Positions 17,929 through 26,285 of a stretch of 64,000 bases of DNA are shown here, in pieces; positions within the stretch are counted from its first letter, which is position 1; each line of letters starts with the position of its first letter. The translations under genes and the position numbers were made by a program. This stretch comes from Caproicibacterium amylolyticum. Lineage in GTDB: Bacteria; Bacillota; Clostridia; Oscillospirales; Acutalibacteraceae. The stretch covers positions 1,922,001 to 1,986,000 of the forward strand of contig NZ_CP060696.1 of assembly GCF_014467055.1 (NCBI RefSeq). The letters are read 5' to 3'. The notes beneath the pieces were generated by a model. It was not told the origin of the DNA. It did not search any database and saw only the letters and a list, made by a program, of their open reading frames with translations.

Positions 17929-17958
17929 AGAGTATCACAGTTTATGGCATACTGTCAA
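17929..17958 (-). promoter_or_regulatory. Promoter of the PTS operon
   Basis: TTGACA (17953-17958) and TACTCT (17929-17934) with an 18-base spacer, just upstream of the RAT at 17872-17904. I see no other good promoter for the antiterminator-ptsG-ptsH-ptsI unit. Confidence 0.7.
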
Positions 17959-18080
17959 GATATTTTTTGAAATGTTGATATTTTTGGTGATATGTACATA
18001 TTTTTTTAATTCTATTGTACACTCCAACCATGGAAGCCAACCACAATATCTTTTAAAGCCAGAGCTTTCATATTTCTGCA

Positions 18081-18162
18081 TAAAAAATCCGGGCTGGCTG
18101 CCCGGTGGATATCTGATTCAATCAGGCATACTTTTTTGTTTCGCTAAACCGCAGAGATATGA
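18081..18162 (-). ncRNA. Candidate small RNA (about 80 nt) with its own promoter and terminator
   Basis: No open frame covers this stretch. A promoter (TTGCAA 18191-18196, 17 bases, TATATT 18168-18173 on the minus strand) is followed about 60 bases later by a CCGGGC-loop-GCCCGG hairpin (18089-18105) and six T residues. A small internal stem CTGA...TCAG precedes the terminator. It matches no RNA family I recognise. The gap of 567 bases between the antiterminator gene and the metal regulator holds only this unit and the two flanking promoters. Confidence 0.5.
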
Positions 18163-18167
18163 ACAAT

Positions 18168-18196
18168 AATATAACACATTTCGACTTTCTTTGCAA
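18168..18196 (-). promoter_or_regulatory. Promoter of the candidate small RNA
   Basis: TTGCAA and TATATT hexamers separated by 17 bases, pointing left, away from the DtxR-type gene. Confidence 0.55.
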
Positions 18197-18310
18197 GGCT
18201 TCTTTATCAGCTGGAAAATACACCTCGGTCACTTACCAAAAGCCCTCTGAAGCCGCACACTGACTGCATAAAATTTTCAGAGCAGGCAAGTTTTGTTCAC
18301 AAAATAGCGC

Positions 18311-18339
18311 TTGTCAAACAGCTATAACTATGCTACTCT
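18311..18339 (+). promoter_or_regulatory. Promoter of the DtxR-family gene
   Basis: TTGTCA (18311-18316), 17 bases, TACTCT (18334-18339), 21 bases before the start codon. Confidence 0.6.
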
Positions 18340-18359
18340 AAATATGGAGGCACAAAGCT

Positions 18360-18731
18360 ATGAAAATTCATGAATCTGCGGAAGATTATCTCGAATCCAT
18401 CCTGATGCTGAAAGAACAGCTTGGCATGGTTCGTTCCATTGACATTGTCAACAAAACCGGCTACTCAAAGCCCAGTATCAGCGTTGCTATGAAGCATCTG
18501 CGCGAAAATGGATACATTAAAATGGACACAGAGGGCTACATTACATTAACTGACAGCGGAATGAAAATTGCCAGCAATATTTATACCCGTCACCGCGTTT
18601 TAACAAAACTGTTGGTAAGCCTTGGCGTGGATGAGGAAACCGCTGCAGCAGATGCTTGCCGCATGGAACATGACTTGAGCGAAAAATCCTTTGGAAAAAT
18701 CAGGGAACATGCTGAACAGCATTTAAAATAG
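18360..18731 (+). CDS. DtxR/MntR-family metal-dependent transcriptional regulator
   Basis: A 123-residue winged-helix repressor with a short dimerisation domain and no SH3-like third domain. The helix-turn-helix covers about residues 25-50 (VNKTGYSKPSISVAMKHL). Candidate metal ligands are Asp9, Glu12, His78, Cys100, Glu103 and His104. The C-R-M-E-H arrangement puts Cys where MntR has Glu99, as in iron-sensing DtxR, so Fe(II) is at least as likely as Mn(II). GGAGG precedes the ATG. No transporter lies next to it, so the regulon is unknown. Confidence 0.88.
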   Translation: MKIHESAEDYLESILMLKEQLGMVRSIDIVNKTGYSKPSISVAMKHLRENGYIKMDTEGYITLTDSGMKIASNIYTRHRVLTKLLVSLGVDEETAAADACRMEHDLSEKSFGKIREHAEQHLK

Positions 18732-18738
18732 CCCTTAC

Positions 18739-18773
18739 AAAAGCGACCCGCGAAAAAGCAGGGTCGCTTTTTG
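18739..18773 (+). terminator. Terminator after the DtxR-family gene
   Basis: AAAGCGACCC and GGGTCGCTTT arms around an 11-base loop, with a T-run, eight bases past the stop codon. Confidence 0.85.
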
Positions 18774-18788
18774 CTGCACGGCAGTTAA

Positions 18789-18815
18789 AATTTGTACGGA
18801 TGAATTTGTACGATG
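18789..18815 (+). repeat. Tandem 13-14 bp direct repeat upstream of the GH2 gene
   Basis: AATTTGTACGGATG is followed at once by AATTTGTACGATG. It lies 23 bases upstream of the predicted -35 box and may be an activator or repressor site. Confidence 0.5.
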
Positions 18816-18837
18816 CTATAGATTTCCACTGCTTTCA

Positions 18838-18866
18838 TTGTTTTTTGTACTGCTTCATGCTATAAT
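18838..18866 (+). promoter_or_regulatory. Promoter of the GH2 gene
   Basis: TATAAT (18861-18866) with TTGTTT 17 bases upstream. The -10 box is perfect, the -35 box weak, as expected for an activated promoter. Confidence 0.5.
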
Positions 18867-18956
18867 GCTTCGGATTAATATCGTAATTTTCCCCAATTTT
18901 TCGAATGGACAGAATTTTGTTAAGTGTTTCGGCAGGAAAGTTAAAGGAGTGTCAGA

Positions 18957-21900
18957 ATGAAACAACTTTTTAATGATAACTGGTACTTTCGCAAAGCACC
19001 GCTGCAAACCCCAATGGAAGCCTTTTTCCATGCAGACGACTGGCAGGCTGTAGATGTTCCGCATGACTGGATGATCTACAACAGTCAAAATTTATATGAA
19101 GGAGCGGTTGGCTGCTACAAAAAGACTTTTTGCGCAGACACACTCGGTACTGACCGCCTTTCCCTTGTTTTTGAGGGCGTTTACCACGATACTACACTAT
19201 ATTTAAATGGAAAAGAAATTTTCAACTGGAAAAACGGTTACTCCCGCTTTGAAGTTGACCTTACGGATGAAATTCAGCCCGGCAAAAACACCATTCTTGT
19301 ACGCTGCATTTACCGCAACCCGAACAGCCGCTGGTATCCCGGTGCCGGCATTTACCGAAACGTATGGCTAATACGCCGCCCCGCTGTGTGCTTCACCACA
19401 GGCGGAGGCTACCTTTCCACTGCACAGAACGGTTCCAATTGGACACTGTTTGCGGATTTTGAGGTTTACAACCACCTGAATACCCCCGCCAAAGCATCCA
19501 TCCGTCATACCATTCTGGATGCAGCGGGCAAATCCGCCTGCACCCAGACCTCTGCTTTTTCCGCTGCTGCCGGACTGAATGTAGACAAGCAGCAGATGGC
19601 TTTCCACGCGCCGAAGCTTTGGGATGTGGAGGAGCCAAATCTGTACCGTCTGCGTTCCGAACTGCTTTTGGACGGAAAAGTTGTCGATACAGAGGAACAG
19701 CGTTTCGGTTTCCGCACCATTCGCTTTGACCCGAACCAGGGACTTTTTTTGAACAGCCGCAGTTTAAAAATCAACGGTTCCTGCGAACATCACACATTTG
19801 GTGCGCTGGGCGCCGCCATGAACAAAGCCGCTCTGCGTCGGCAGCTGCAGGCTTTGAAAGATATGGGTGTCAATTCCATCCGCAGCGCCCACAACATGCC
19901 CTCCGAAGAAATGCTCGATTTGTGCGACGAAATGGGTCTTCTGCTTTACACGGAAAGTTTTGATATGTGGGAAACCTGCAAAACCGACTATGACTACGGC
20001 AATTTCTTCAATAACTGGTGGGAAAAGGACGTTACCAGCTGGGTGCGGCAGGACCGCAGCCACCCCTGTGTGTTTATCTGGAACATCGGCAACGAGATTC
20101 CAGACACACATCAGCCGCGCGGACTGGAAATCACACAAATGCTGCGGGACGCGGTACGCAGACTGGACTACCGTTCAAATGGAGCCATCACCATTGCCAG
20201 CAACTTAATGGAATGGGAAGGTGCGCAGAACTGTGCCGATGCAGTTGACCTTGCAGGCTATAATTACCTTGACAGCCTGTATCAAAAGCATCATAAAGAG
20301 CATCCCGACTGGTGCATCTTCGGCAGCGAAACCGCGTCAACCGTACAGAGCCGCGGAATTTACCACTTCCCGCTCAGCAAACGCCTGCTGACCTATGATG
20401 ATGCCCAATGTTCCACGCTTGGAAACTGCACAACCAACTGGGGTGCCAAAAACATTGACCACGTGATTGCCGCTCACCGCGACTGCAGTTTCTGCTTTGG
20501 CCAGTATATCTGGACTGGTTGGGACTACATTGGTGAGCCTACCCCCTATTTCAGCAAGAATTCCTTCTTCGGTCAGATTGACACCGCCGGTTTTCCAAAA
20601 GACACTTATTATCACTATCAGGCAGAGTGGACAGACTTCCACACAAAGCCCATGGTACATCTGCTGCCCTACTGGGACTTTAATAAGGGACAGCTGATTG
20701 ACGTCCGTGCCTACTCCAATGCTCCAAAAGTAGAATTGTTCTTTAACGGAGAATCTATGGGTGCACAGCAGATTGACCATGCACATGGTACCGTACTGGA
20801 GGGCAACTGGCAGCTGCCCTACCGCAAAGGCGTACTGAAAGCGGTCGCCTACGATGAGCAGGGCAAAATTGCCGCCACAGATGAACAGTCGTCCTTTGGT
20901 GACCCGGTGTGCGTTAGCCTGAAAGCAAACAAAATGCAGCTGCTGGCAAACGGTGAAGACCTGCTGTTTGTGGAAATTGATACGCTTGACAAAGACGGAA
21001 ACTTTGTTGCCAACAGCCGCAGCCGGGTAAACGTCACTGTCACCGGTGCAGGGCGGCTGGTCGGTCTGGACAACGGCGACAGCACCGATTATGAAGAATA
21101 CAAAGGTACATGCCGTCGTCTTTTCAACGGACGGTTGATGGCAATGATCGCAGCAAAAACAAAACCGGGTGAAATTCACATTGAAGTTGCTTCTCCTTCT
21201 CTGAAATCAGCTGTCCTGACCATTCCGGCTGTACCTGCGCCGGTACGCTCCGGCATTTCCTGCTTCATGGAAAATACTGCTTCCTCCAAAAAAGATGACA
21301 TTCCGGTGCGTAAAATTGAACTGACAAACCACGGTGTCAGCCACCTGGACAAAGAACATCCGCAAACCACAGTGACCGCGAAAATTCTGCCGGAAAACGC
21401 CACTTTCCGTCAGCTAGTCTTTGGGGCAAAAACCTTGGATGGTGTGGACAGCAACAGCGTAAAAATCGAAGTAAAGGGAAATACCGCCCAGATTAAAGCA
21501 GTCGGCGACGGCGCATTCCGTCTGTGCTGCTCCTGCAGCAATGACAAAGACCACCCGGAAATCATTTCTGAGCTGGAATTTGACGTTTCCGGTCTGGGCA
21601 GAGCCACCTTTGACCCTTACAAACTAGTCAGCGGCATTAACTGTACGGAATGCACCAGCGAGGCAAAGCTGAGTTTTCAGGGCGGTATCTACATTACTTC
21701 CAATGAACGCACCAACGTTGTTTTTGAAAACGTTGATTTTGGCGAATACGGTGCCGATGAAATCCACATTCCGATTTTCTCTTTTCACGACCAGCTGCCC
21801 ATTGAAATCTGGCTTGGAAACGCTGAAAAGGGCGGCACCTGCCTGCTGCGTGCGGAATACAAAGCAAAAAGCTGGTACAACCATTACCAGGAAAACACCT

Positions 21901-22373
21901 ACCGCCTGCCGCAGCGACTGAAAGGTGTGCAAACCATCACCATTGTGGTAACTCCCGACATTAAAATGTCCCTGCAGGGCTTTTACTTCACAAAACTTGA
22001 AAAAGCCTACGGCAAAAATGAAGCACTGGAAAACAACCGTATCACCGGCGATATGTTCCAAATTGAAAAAGACGTAATTACCGGCATCGGCAACAATGTC
22101 ACCCTGGAATACGAAAATATGGACTTCGGCGAAGTGGGCTGTTCCTCACTCACCATCTGCGGACACTCCCCCATTGACCGCAACATCATTCATGTACGTT
22201 TTTACGGTGATGACGGCTCAGAGGTAAATCAGATTGCAGAATTCCAGCACAACGAGAGCTATGAAGAACAAACTTTCCAAATCAACGGCTTCAGGGGCAA
22301 AGGCAAAGTAAACTTCATCTTTATGCCCGGCAGTAAATTTGACTTCCGCTGGTTCCGATTCAATCGGCAGTAA
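18957..22373 (+). CDS. Glycoside hydrolase family 2 (beta-galactosidase-type), large form
   Basis: A 1138-residue retaining glycosidase. The N-terminal sugar-binding and Ig-like domains occupy about residues 1-270, followed by the TIM barrel. The acid/base Glu380 is in WNIGNEIPD and the candidate nucleophile Glu458 in FGSETAS. Past the barrel there is a DUF4982-like and a GH2 C-terminal Ig-like domain (to about 750), then two related CBM6-like beta-sandwich modules that share the motifs FENVDFGE and YENMDFGE. There is no signal peptide, so it works in the cytoplasm on an imported oligosaccharide. GGAG lies before the ATG. Beta-galactosidase, beta-glucuronidase or another specificity cannot be decided. 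Confidence 0.9.
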   Translation: MKQLFNDNWYFRKAPLQTPMEAFFHADDWQAVDVPHDWMIYNSQNLYEGAVGCYKKTFCADTLGTDRLSLVFEGVYHDTTLYLNGKEIFNWKNGYSRFEVDLTDEIQPGKNTILVRCIYRNPNSRWYPGAGIYRNVWLIRRPAVCFTTGGGYLSTAQNGSNWTLFADFEVYNHLNTPAKASIRHTILDAAGKSACTQTSAFSAAAGLNVDKQQMAFHAPKLWDVEEPNLYRLRSELLLDGKVVDTEEQRFGFRTIRFDPNQGLFLNSRSLKINGSCEHHTFGALGAAMNKAALRRQLQALKDMGVNSIRSAHNMPSEEMLDLCDEMGLLLYTESFDMWETCKTDYDYGNFFNNWWEKDVTSWVRQDRSHPCVFIWNIGNEIPDTHQPRGLEITQMLRDAVRRLDYRSNGAITIASNLMEWEGAQNCADAVDLAGYNYLDSLYQKHHKEHPDWCIFGSETASTVQSRGIYHFPLSKRLLTYDDAQCSTLGNCTTNWGAKNIDHVIAAHRDCSFCFGQYIWTGWDYIGEPTPYFSKNSFFGQIDTAGFPKDTYYHYQAEWTDFHTKPMVHLLPYWDFNKGQLIDVRAYSNAPKVELFFNGESMGAQQIDHAHGTVLEGNWQLPYRKGVLKAVAYDEQGKIAATDEQSSFGDPVCVSLKANKMQLLANGEDLLFVEIDTLDKDGNFVANSRSRVNVTVTGAGRLVGLDNGDSTDYEEYKGTCRRLFNGRLMAMIAAKTKPGEIHIEVASPSLKSAVLTIPAVPAPVRSGISCFMENTASSKKDDIPVRKIELTNHGVSHLDKEHPQTTVTAKILPENATFRQLVFGAKTLDGVDSNSVKIEVKGNTAQIKAVGDGAFRLCCSCSNDKDHPEIISELEFDVSGLGRATFDPYKLVSGINCTECTSEAKLSFQGGIYITSNERTNVVFENVDFGEYGADEIHIPIFSFHDQLPIEIWLGNAEKGGTCLLRAEYKAKSWYNHYQENTYRLPQRLKGVQTITIVVTPDIKMSLQGFYFTKLEKAYGKNEALENNRITGDMFQIEKDVITGIGNNVTLEYENMDFGEVGCSSLTICGHSPIDRNIIHVRFYGDDGSEVNQIAEFQHNESYEEQTFQINGFRGKGKVNFIFMPGSKFDFRWFRFNRQ

Positions 22374-22391
22374 TAAAATTTACATTTTTTA

Positions 22392-22421
22392 TTGACAATA
22401 CTAGCATTTTATGCTAGTATT
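22392..22421 (+). promoter_or_regulatory. Promoter with an operator palindrome between -35 and -10
   Basis: TTGACA (22392-22397) and TAGTAT (22415-22420) have a 17-base spacer that is almost wholly occupied by ATACTAGCAT-TTT-ATGCTAGTAT (22398-22420). A repressor bound there would cover both boxes. It would drive the secreted-protein gene at 22466. Confidence 0.55.
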
Positions 22422-22427
22422 TTTTTA
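22397..22427 (+). terminator. Possible terminator of the GH2 gene (same palindrome)
   Basis: The palindrome has 11-bp arms, a three-base loop and a run of seven T residues, 23 bases after the GH2 stop, so it can act as an intrinsic terminator. It coincides with the promoter described for the next gene; both uses are possible. Confidence 0.6.
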
Positions 22428-22465
22428 GGAAATATTTCCACAATATTAAAAAATGTAATGATTTT

Positions 22466-23074
22466 ATGAAAAAAGTAGTTTCATCCATTCTGTTGGCAGC
22501 TATGTTATTTTGCACAGCAATTATGCCAACATATGCGTCTAGTCCGGCAAACAATGTTTCTCAACCATATGTAGTTTCAAAATCAGAAGTTGAATGCCCA
22601 TCAAGTGATAAAAACGTCAGTACCAGCAAATACATTACAAAATTCAGCAATGGCTATTCTTATATTGATGTAATCAGTCTGAAGAAGGAACAAAACATTG
22701 TACCTTATAAAAATTCTGTGCAGCTCATGTCTGCACTAAGTGGATATAGTAATCGATATGTATTAGATGCATATCGGTACATAACTGGTACAGGTAATAA
22801 CGTCCTTGTCGAAGTAAGGGTTCAAGGAACATTTTACGCAAATCGAAGTGCGAACAAGGTATACTGCAATACAACATATGGAACAGGATACACAATTAGG
22901 GCTTCCGGTATAAGTTGTGCCTCTTTTAAGGATTTTGCTGAGGGAACTATCAATAATCCGGCTAATATCTCTTACGCAGGTGCAAATTATACTTTTTCTA
23001 ACCAGTTTGGCTGGGGAACTCCGGGTTCATTTAAGGTTGGCTGTGACTGCAATGGCAAAAAATATGTAGTGTAA
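22466..23074 (+). CDS. Secreted protein of unknown function
   Basis: A 202-residue protein that I do not recognise. It has a clear signal peptide (MKKVVSSILLAAMLFCTAIM) with likely cleavage after TYA. The mature part is rich in Ser, Asn, Thr and Tyr, with three Cys residues (CNTTYG, GISCAS, GCDCNG region) and probably forms a beta-rich extracellular domain. No Shine-Dalgarno sequence is visible before the ATG, and the gene is distinctly more AT-rich than the neighbouring core genes, which suggests acquisition. It precedes a lipoprotein gene on the same strand after 22 bases, so the two may be one unit. Confidence 0.75.
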   Translation: MKKVVSSILLAAMLFCTAIMPTYASSPANNVSQPYVVSKSEVECPSSDKNVSTSKYITKFSNGYSYIDVISLKKEQNIVPYKNSVQLMSALSGYSNRYVLDAYRYITGTGNNVLVEVRVQGTFYANRSANKVYCNTTYGTGYTIRASGISCASFKDFAEGTINNPANISYAGANYTFSNQFGWGTPGSFKVGCDCNGKKYVV

Positions 23075-23096
23075 GTAATTGCAAAGGAGGTCTGGT

Positions 23097-24053
23097 ATGA
23101 TGAAGAGTTTTGGGAAATCAGCTGCATTGTTACTTTCTGCAGCCATTCTGCTGTCAGCTTCCGCTTGTGGTGCTGCATCAGGCGCAAAAGCAGCAGAGGC
23201 AGCGCCAAACCAAAATGCTGCCGGAAAAAACAATCCTGTACAAACTTCTTTTAGAGCTTTCATTTGGACAAACACTACCGACGCAGGTGAAGGCGGCGAA
23301 GGCACCGCAACTTACGTCACTCTGAAAAAGAGCGGCAAAGACCCCCTGAAAGTAGAACTGCCGTGGCAGCTGTATGAACTTTCCTCAAAATTAAAGAACT
23401 GCGTGCTTACGCACAGTGAAGTTTCAGCTTCATCTGATTCACCTGCGCTTGACATTTGCTATGATATAGAAAAAGCACCCGGTACAACCGACACGGAAAG
23501 TGCACAGCACTACAAATGGGAAAACGGTACTTTTACTTACAGTGGAAAATTCAGTGAAAGTCAAAGTACTTGGCCGCTTGGAAAATATGAATCTTCTCAG
23601 GCAGCCGAAGTCATTAATACGCTTTATGATAAATTTTCCAAGGAATCGGGACTTGAGAATTATTCACCGCAAAGTGCTAAGTTAAACAATCTTTTTTCCA
23701 ATGGAGTGCTGCCACAACAAATTGAGTTGGTTCGCGTAAAACATGGTGAGGCTATTATCACCGGTACTGCATCAGGCGAAACAACGAATCATACAAAATT
23801 GCTTACCAACAAGGCAGATATTGTAAAGTTCATAGACAAGCTCAATAATTGCACACTGTCCAAAACAAGCACGCCTGACAACGGATACAGTTATTCTCTC
23901 ATTCTCAAAATGGAAAATGGCAGTTTTTATACATGGGAAAATAATTTATCTACAACACACGGCAGCTTTGTTCCAGAAGCCGGTATACCGATTGGTGAAT
24001 ATTATTCAGTGAAAATACAAAAATTGATAGACAGCTATTATACTTCTAGATAA
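23097..24053 (+). CDS. Lipoprotein with two tandem copies of an uncharacterised domain
   Basis: A 318-residue lipoprotein: the signal peptide ends in SASAC, followed by an Ala-rich linker. The mature protein contains two similar halves of about 110 residues: each has a K-L-(K/N)-N-C segment, a later Y-K-W-E-N-G or K-M-E-N-G motif, and ends in G-(K/E)-Y followed by a helix. They resemble small DUF5301-like domains found in clostridial lipoproteins, but I am not certain of the family. AAAGGAGG six bases before the ATG at 23097 decides the start over a TTG at 23079. Composition is AT-rich like the gene before it. Confidence 0.75.
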   Translation: MMKSFGKSAALLLSAAILLSASACGAASGAKAAEAAPNQNAAGKNNPVQTSFRAFIWTNTTDAGEGGEGTATYVTLKKSGKDPLKVELPWQLYELSSKLKNCVLTHSEVSASSDSPALDICYDIEKAPGTTDTESAQHYKWENGTFTYSGKFSESQSTWPLGKYESSQAAEVINTLYDKFSKESGLENYSPQSAKLNNLFSNGVLPQQIELVRVKHGEAIITGTASGETTNHTKLLTNKADIVKFIDKLNNCTLSKTSTPDNGYSYSLILKMENGSFYTWENNLSTTHGSFVPEAGIPIGEYYSVKIQKLIDSYYTSR

Positions 24054-24116
24054 AATATCAGACTGTTAAAATCAAACACATTCATCATGTTGTACAAGCA
24101 AATCAAAATGATAGAT

Positions 24117-24159
24117 AAAAGCAGAGGACGCTTCACACAGAAGCGTCCTCTGCTTTATT
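24117..24159. terminator. Bidirectional terminator between the lipoprotein and MATE genes
   Basis: AAAGCAGAGGACGCTTC pairs perfectly with its complement across a five-base loop, with A and T runs outside. The last codons of the MATE gene lie in the stem. Confidence 0.85.
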
Positions 24160-25527
24160 TGCCGCTTTGTTCTCTGCCGCAATGCGGCGCTTGAGCCAGC
24201 CGCCTTTTAGGTAATAAATTACAAACAGCAGTGAAGCAATTACCCAAGAAATCGGGTAACTGAACTCCACCATCTCCACCGTGTGCTGCAGCGGCACCGC
24301 AATCAGCAGCCATGCCATACGCAAGCCGCAGACACCGAAGCAGGTAATCGCCGTCGGCACTGCCACATCCCCGCAGCCGCGCAGCGCACCGGAAAGAATT
24401 TCAATGCAAATATAGGTAATATATACCGGGACCAAAAAGTGCATCATCTGGATGCCCTGCGTCACAACTGCGCTGTCCTGCGAAAACAGGCGGAACAGCA
24501 GTCCACTCGACGGATATAATACTCCACTGATCACCACTGTAATTACAGTCGCCAATCCCAGCGAAACCATAGTTCCTTTTTTCACGCGTGCATACTGCCC
24601 CGCGCCAAAGTTCTGCCCCACAAAGGTGGTAACGGCAATGCCCAGTGAGCTAATCGTCATCCAGAACAGAAAATCGATCTTGCCGTAAACGCTCCAGGCT
24701 GCTACGGCAGTTGTACCAAAACTGTTGATTCCGCTTTGAATCAAAATATTGCTAATACTGTACAGCGAGCTCTGCATCGCCGCAGGCAAACCAATCCGGC
24801 AGATACTATTTAAAATCTTTTTGTCAATCCGAATTTGTGAACGATGGATTTCCCATGGTACCCCCTGCGAACCTATCAGGCAGCGTAGAGTCAGCCATGC
24901 ACTCACGACCTGACTGATAACAGTTGCCAAAGCCGCACCAGCAACACCCCAGTGAAACACCGCCACAAATAGCAAGTCCAGCACAATATTGACAATCGAT
25001 GCAATAATTAAAAAATACAGCGGTCGTTTGGAGTCACCAACCGCGCGCAGAATACTGGCACCCATATTGTAAATCATCTGCGGAATCATGCCTAAAAAGT
25101 AAATCCGCAGGTAAAGCGCCGCCATATCCGCAATATCTGCCGGCGTACCCATCCAGTCCACTGCAGGGCGGGCAACCAACAGTCCCAGAATTGTCAACGC
25201 CGCACCGCCAATTAAAGACAGAGCTAGCGAAGTATGTACCTGCCGATTGACCATATCCCGGTCTTGCGCACCATAACTTTGTGAAATAACCACACTTGCG
25301 CCGCTGCACAATCCTACAAAGAATCCCACAAGCAGCTGCACAAAGGAACCGGTAGCTCCAACAGCTGCCAGAGCCTGTGTTCCCACAAAGTTGCCGACAA
25401 TCAGTGTATCCGCCGTGTTGTACATTTGCTGAAAAAAGGTGCCAAACCAAATGGGTAGAAAGAACAGCATCAACTGCTGTGGTATTTTTCCTGTCAGAAT
25501 GCTGTTGGCGGAATTGTTTTGTTTCAT
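24133..25527 (-). CDS. MATE-family efflux transporter
   Basis: A 464-residue membrane protein with about twelve spans in two homologous halves, expected to export cationic drugs or metabolites in exchange for Na+ or H+. The N-terminal motif GKIPQQLMLFFLPIWFGTFFQQMYNTADTLIVG region and the repeat LGIAVTTFVGQNFGAG are typical of the DinF/NorM clostridial group. A purine-rich GAGAGAAAGAG leads into the ATG. It is divergent from the flavodoxin gene. The substrate is not predictable. Confidence 0.92.
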   Translation of the reverse strand: MKQNNSANSILTGKIPQQLMLFFLPIWFGTFFQQMYNTADTLIVGNFVGTQALAAVGATGSFVQLLVGFFVGLCSGASVVISQSYGAQDRDMVNRQVHTSLALSLIGGAALTILGLLVARPAVDWMGTPADIADMAALYLRIYFLGMIPQMIYNMGASILRAVGDSKRPLYFLIIASIVNIVLDLLFVAVFHWGVAGAALATVISQVVSAWLTLRCLIGSQGVPWEIHRSQIRIDKKILNSICRIGLPAAMQSSLYSISNILIQSGINSFGTTAVAAWSVYGKIDFLFWMTISSLGIAVTTFVGQNFGAGQYARVKKGTMVSLGLATVITVVISGVLYPSSGLLFRLFSQDSAVVTQGIQMMHFLVPVYITYICIEILSGALRGCGDVAVPTAITCFGVCGLRMAWLLIAVPLQHTVEMVEFSYPISWVIASLLFVIYYLKGGWLKRRIAAENKAANKAEDASV

Positions 25528-25609
25528 CTCTTTCTCTCTCTGTCTCCTCTCATATGTTGTAAATAATTTTCAATATGAAATATCCGCAAAAAATTTTCAT
25601 ATGTCTTTT

Positions 25610-25638
25610 AGTGTACGACATTATTTTCATAAAGTAAA
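25610..25638 (-). promoter_or_regulatory. Promoter of the MATE gene
   Basis: TTTACT (25633-25638) and TACACT (25610-25615) with a 17-base spacer. Downstream in the leader, ATATGAAA and TTTCATAT arms around 25573-25602 form a spaced inverted repeat that could be an operator. Confidence 0.5.
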
Positions 25639-25682
25639 CCCCAAATTTTTCGTTGGCTTAGACATTGGTGCCGCAGCATCAC

Positions 25683-25710
25683 TTGACATATTTATTAAAA
25701 TGTTTATAGT
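25683..25710 (+). promoter_or_regulatory. Promoter of the flavodoxin gene
   Basis: TTGACA (25683-25688) and TATAGT (25705-25710), 16-base spacer. Confidence 0.6.
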
Positions 25711-25748
25711 TAAAAGAAAATATGAAAATTTTGGAAGATGAGGTTTAT

Positions 25749-26222
25749 ATGGAACAGAAAAGTCTTGTAGTCTACTATTCCCGTTCCGGAAACACAAAGG
25801 CACTTGCGAAACTGATCGCCCAGCTTGCGGGAGCAGATTTGTTTGCACTGGTACCTGTTGATTCCTACCCCACTGAGAATAGTGCAGCAATCGAGCAGGC
25901 AGAAAAGGAAATTCGCAGCGGATTTCAGCCTAAGCTGCAAGGTCTGCCGTATCTGGAAACTTATGATACCATATTTGTCGGCACACCAAACTGGTGGGGT
26001 ACAGCTGCACCGCCGGTAACTGCCTTTTTAAAGCAGTGCTGCCTTTCCGGTAAAAAGATAGCGCCTTTTTGGACCAGCGGCGGTGATGGTACACAACATA
26101 TTTTACAGGATCTTATGGAGCTTTGTCCTGATTCGGTTTTTTTACAGTATTTCACCGCAGTGAACAAGTGCTTTTTGAAAGAACAGGTCGTACAGTGGCT
26201 GCAGAAAATCGGTTACCACTGA
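25749..26222 (+). CDS. Flavodoxin-family protein
   Basis: A 157-residue flavodoxin-like protein that should bind FMN. The phosphate-binding loop is VYYSRSGNTKALA near the N-terminus, and the isoalloxazine-stacking loops include GTPNWWGT and WTSGGDGT. The frame extends to 25722, but TGAGG before the ATG at 25749 and the conserved start of the fold point to that start. The role is electron transfer or quinone/flavin reduction; the partner is unknown. Confidence 0.88.
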   Translation: MEQKSLVVYYSRSGNTKALAKLIAQLAGADLFALVPVDSYPTENSAAIEQAEKEIRSGFQPKLQGLPYLETYDTIFVGTPNWWGTAAPPVTAFLKQCCLSGKKIAPFWTSGGDGTQHILQDLMELCPDSVFLQYFTAVNKCFLKEQVVQWLQKIGYH

Positions 26223-26272
26223 AAAAAAGCACAGACCGAAGCTGCTTCTGCAGCTCTCAGCCTGTGCTTTTT
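26222..26272. terminator. Bidirectional terminator between flavodoxin and the DUF6076-like gene
   Basis: AAAAAGCACAG and CTGTGCTTTTT arms, with an inner AGCTG/CAGCT stem. It lies between convergent genes. Confidence 0.8.
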
Positions 26273-26285
26273 CTGTGCCGTTTGC

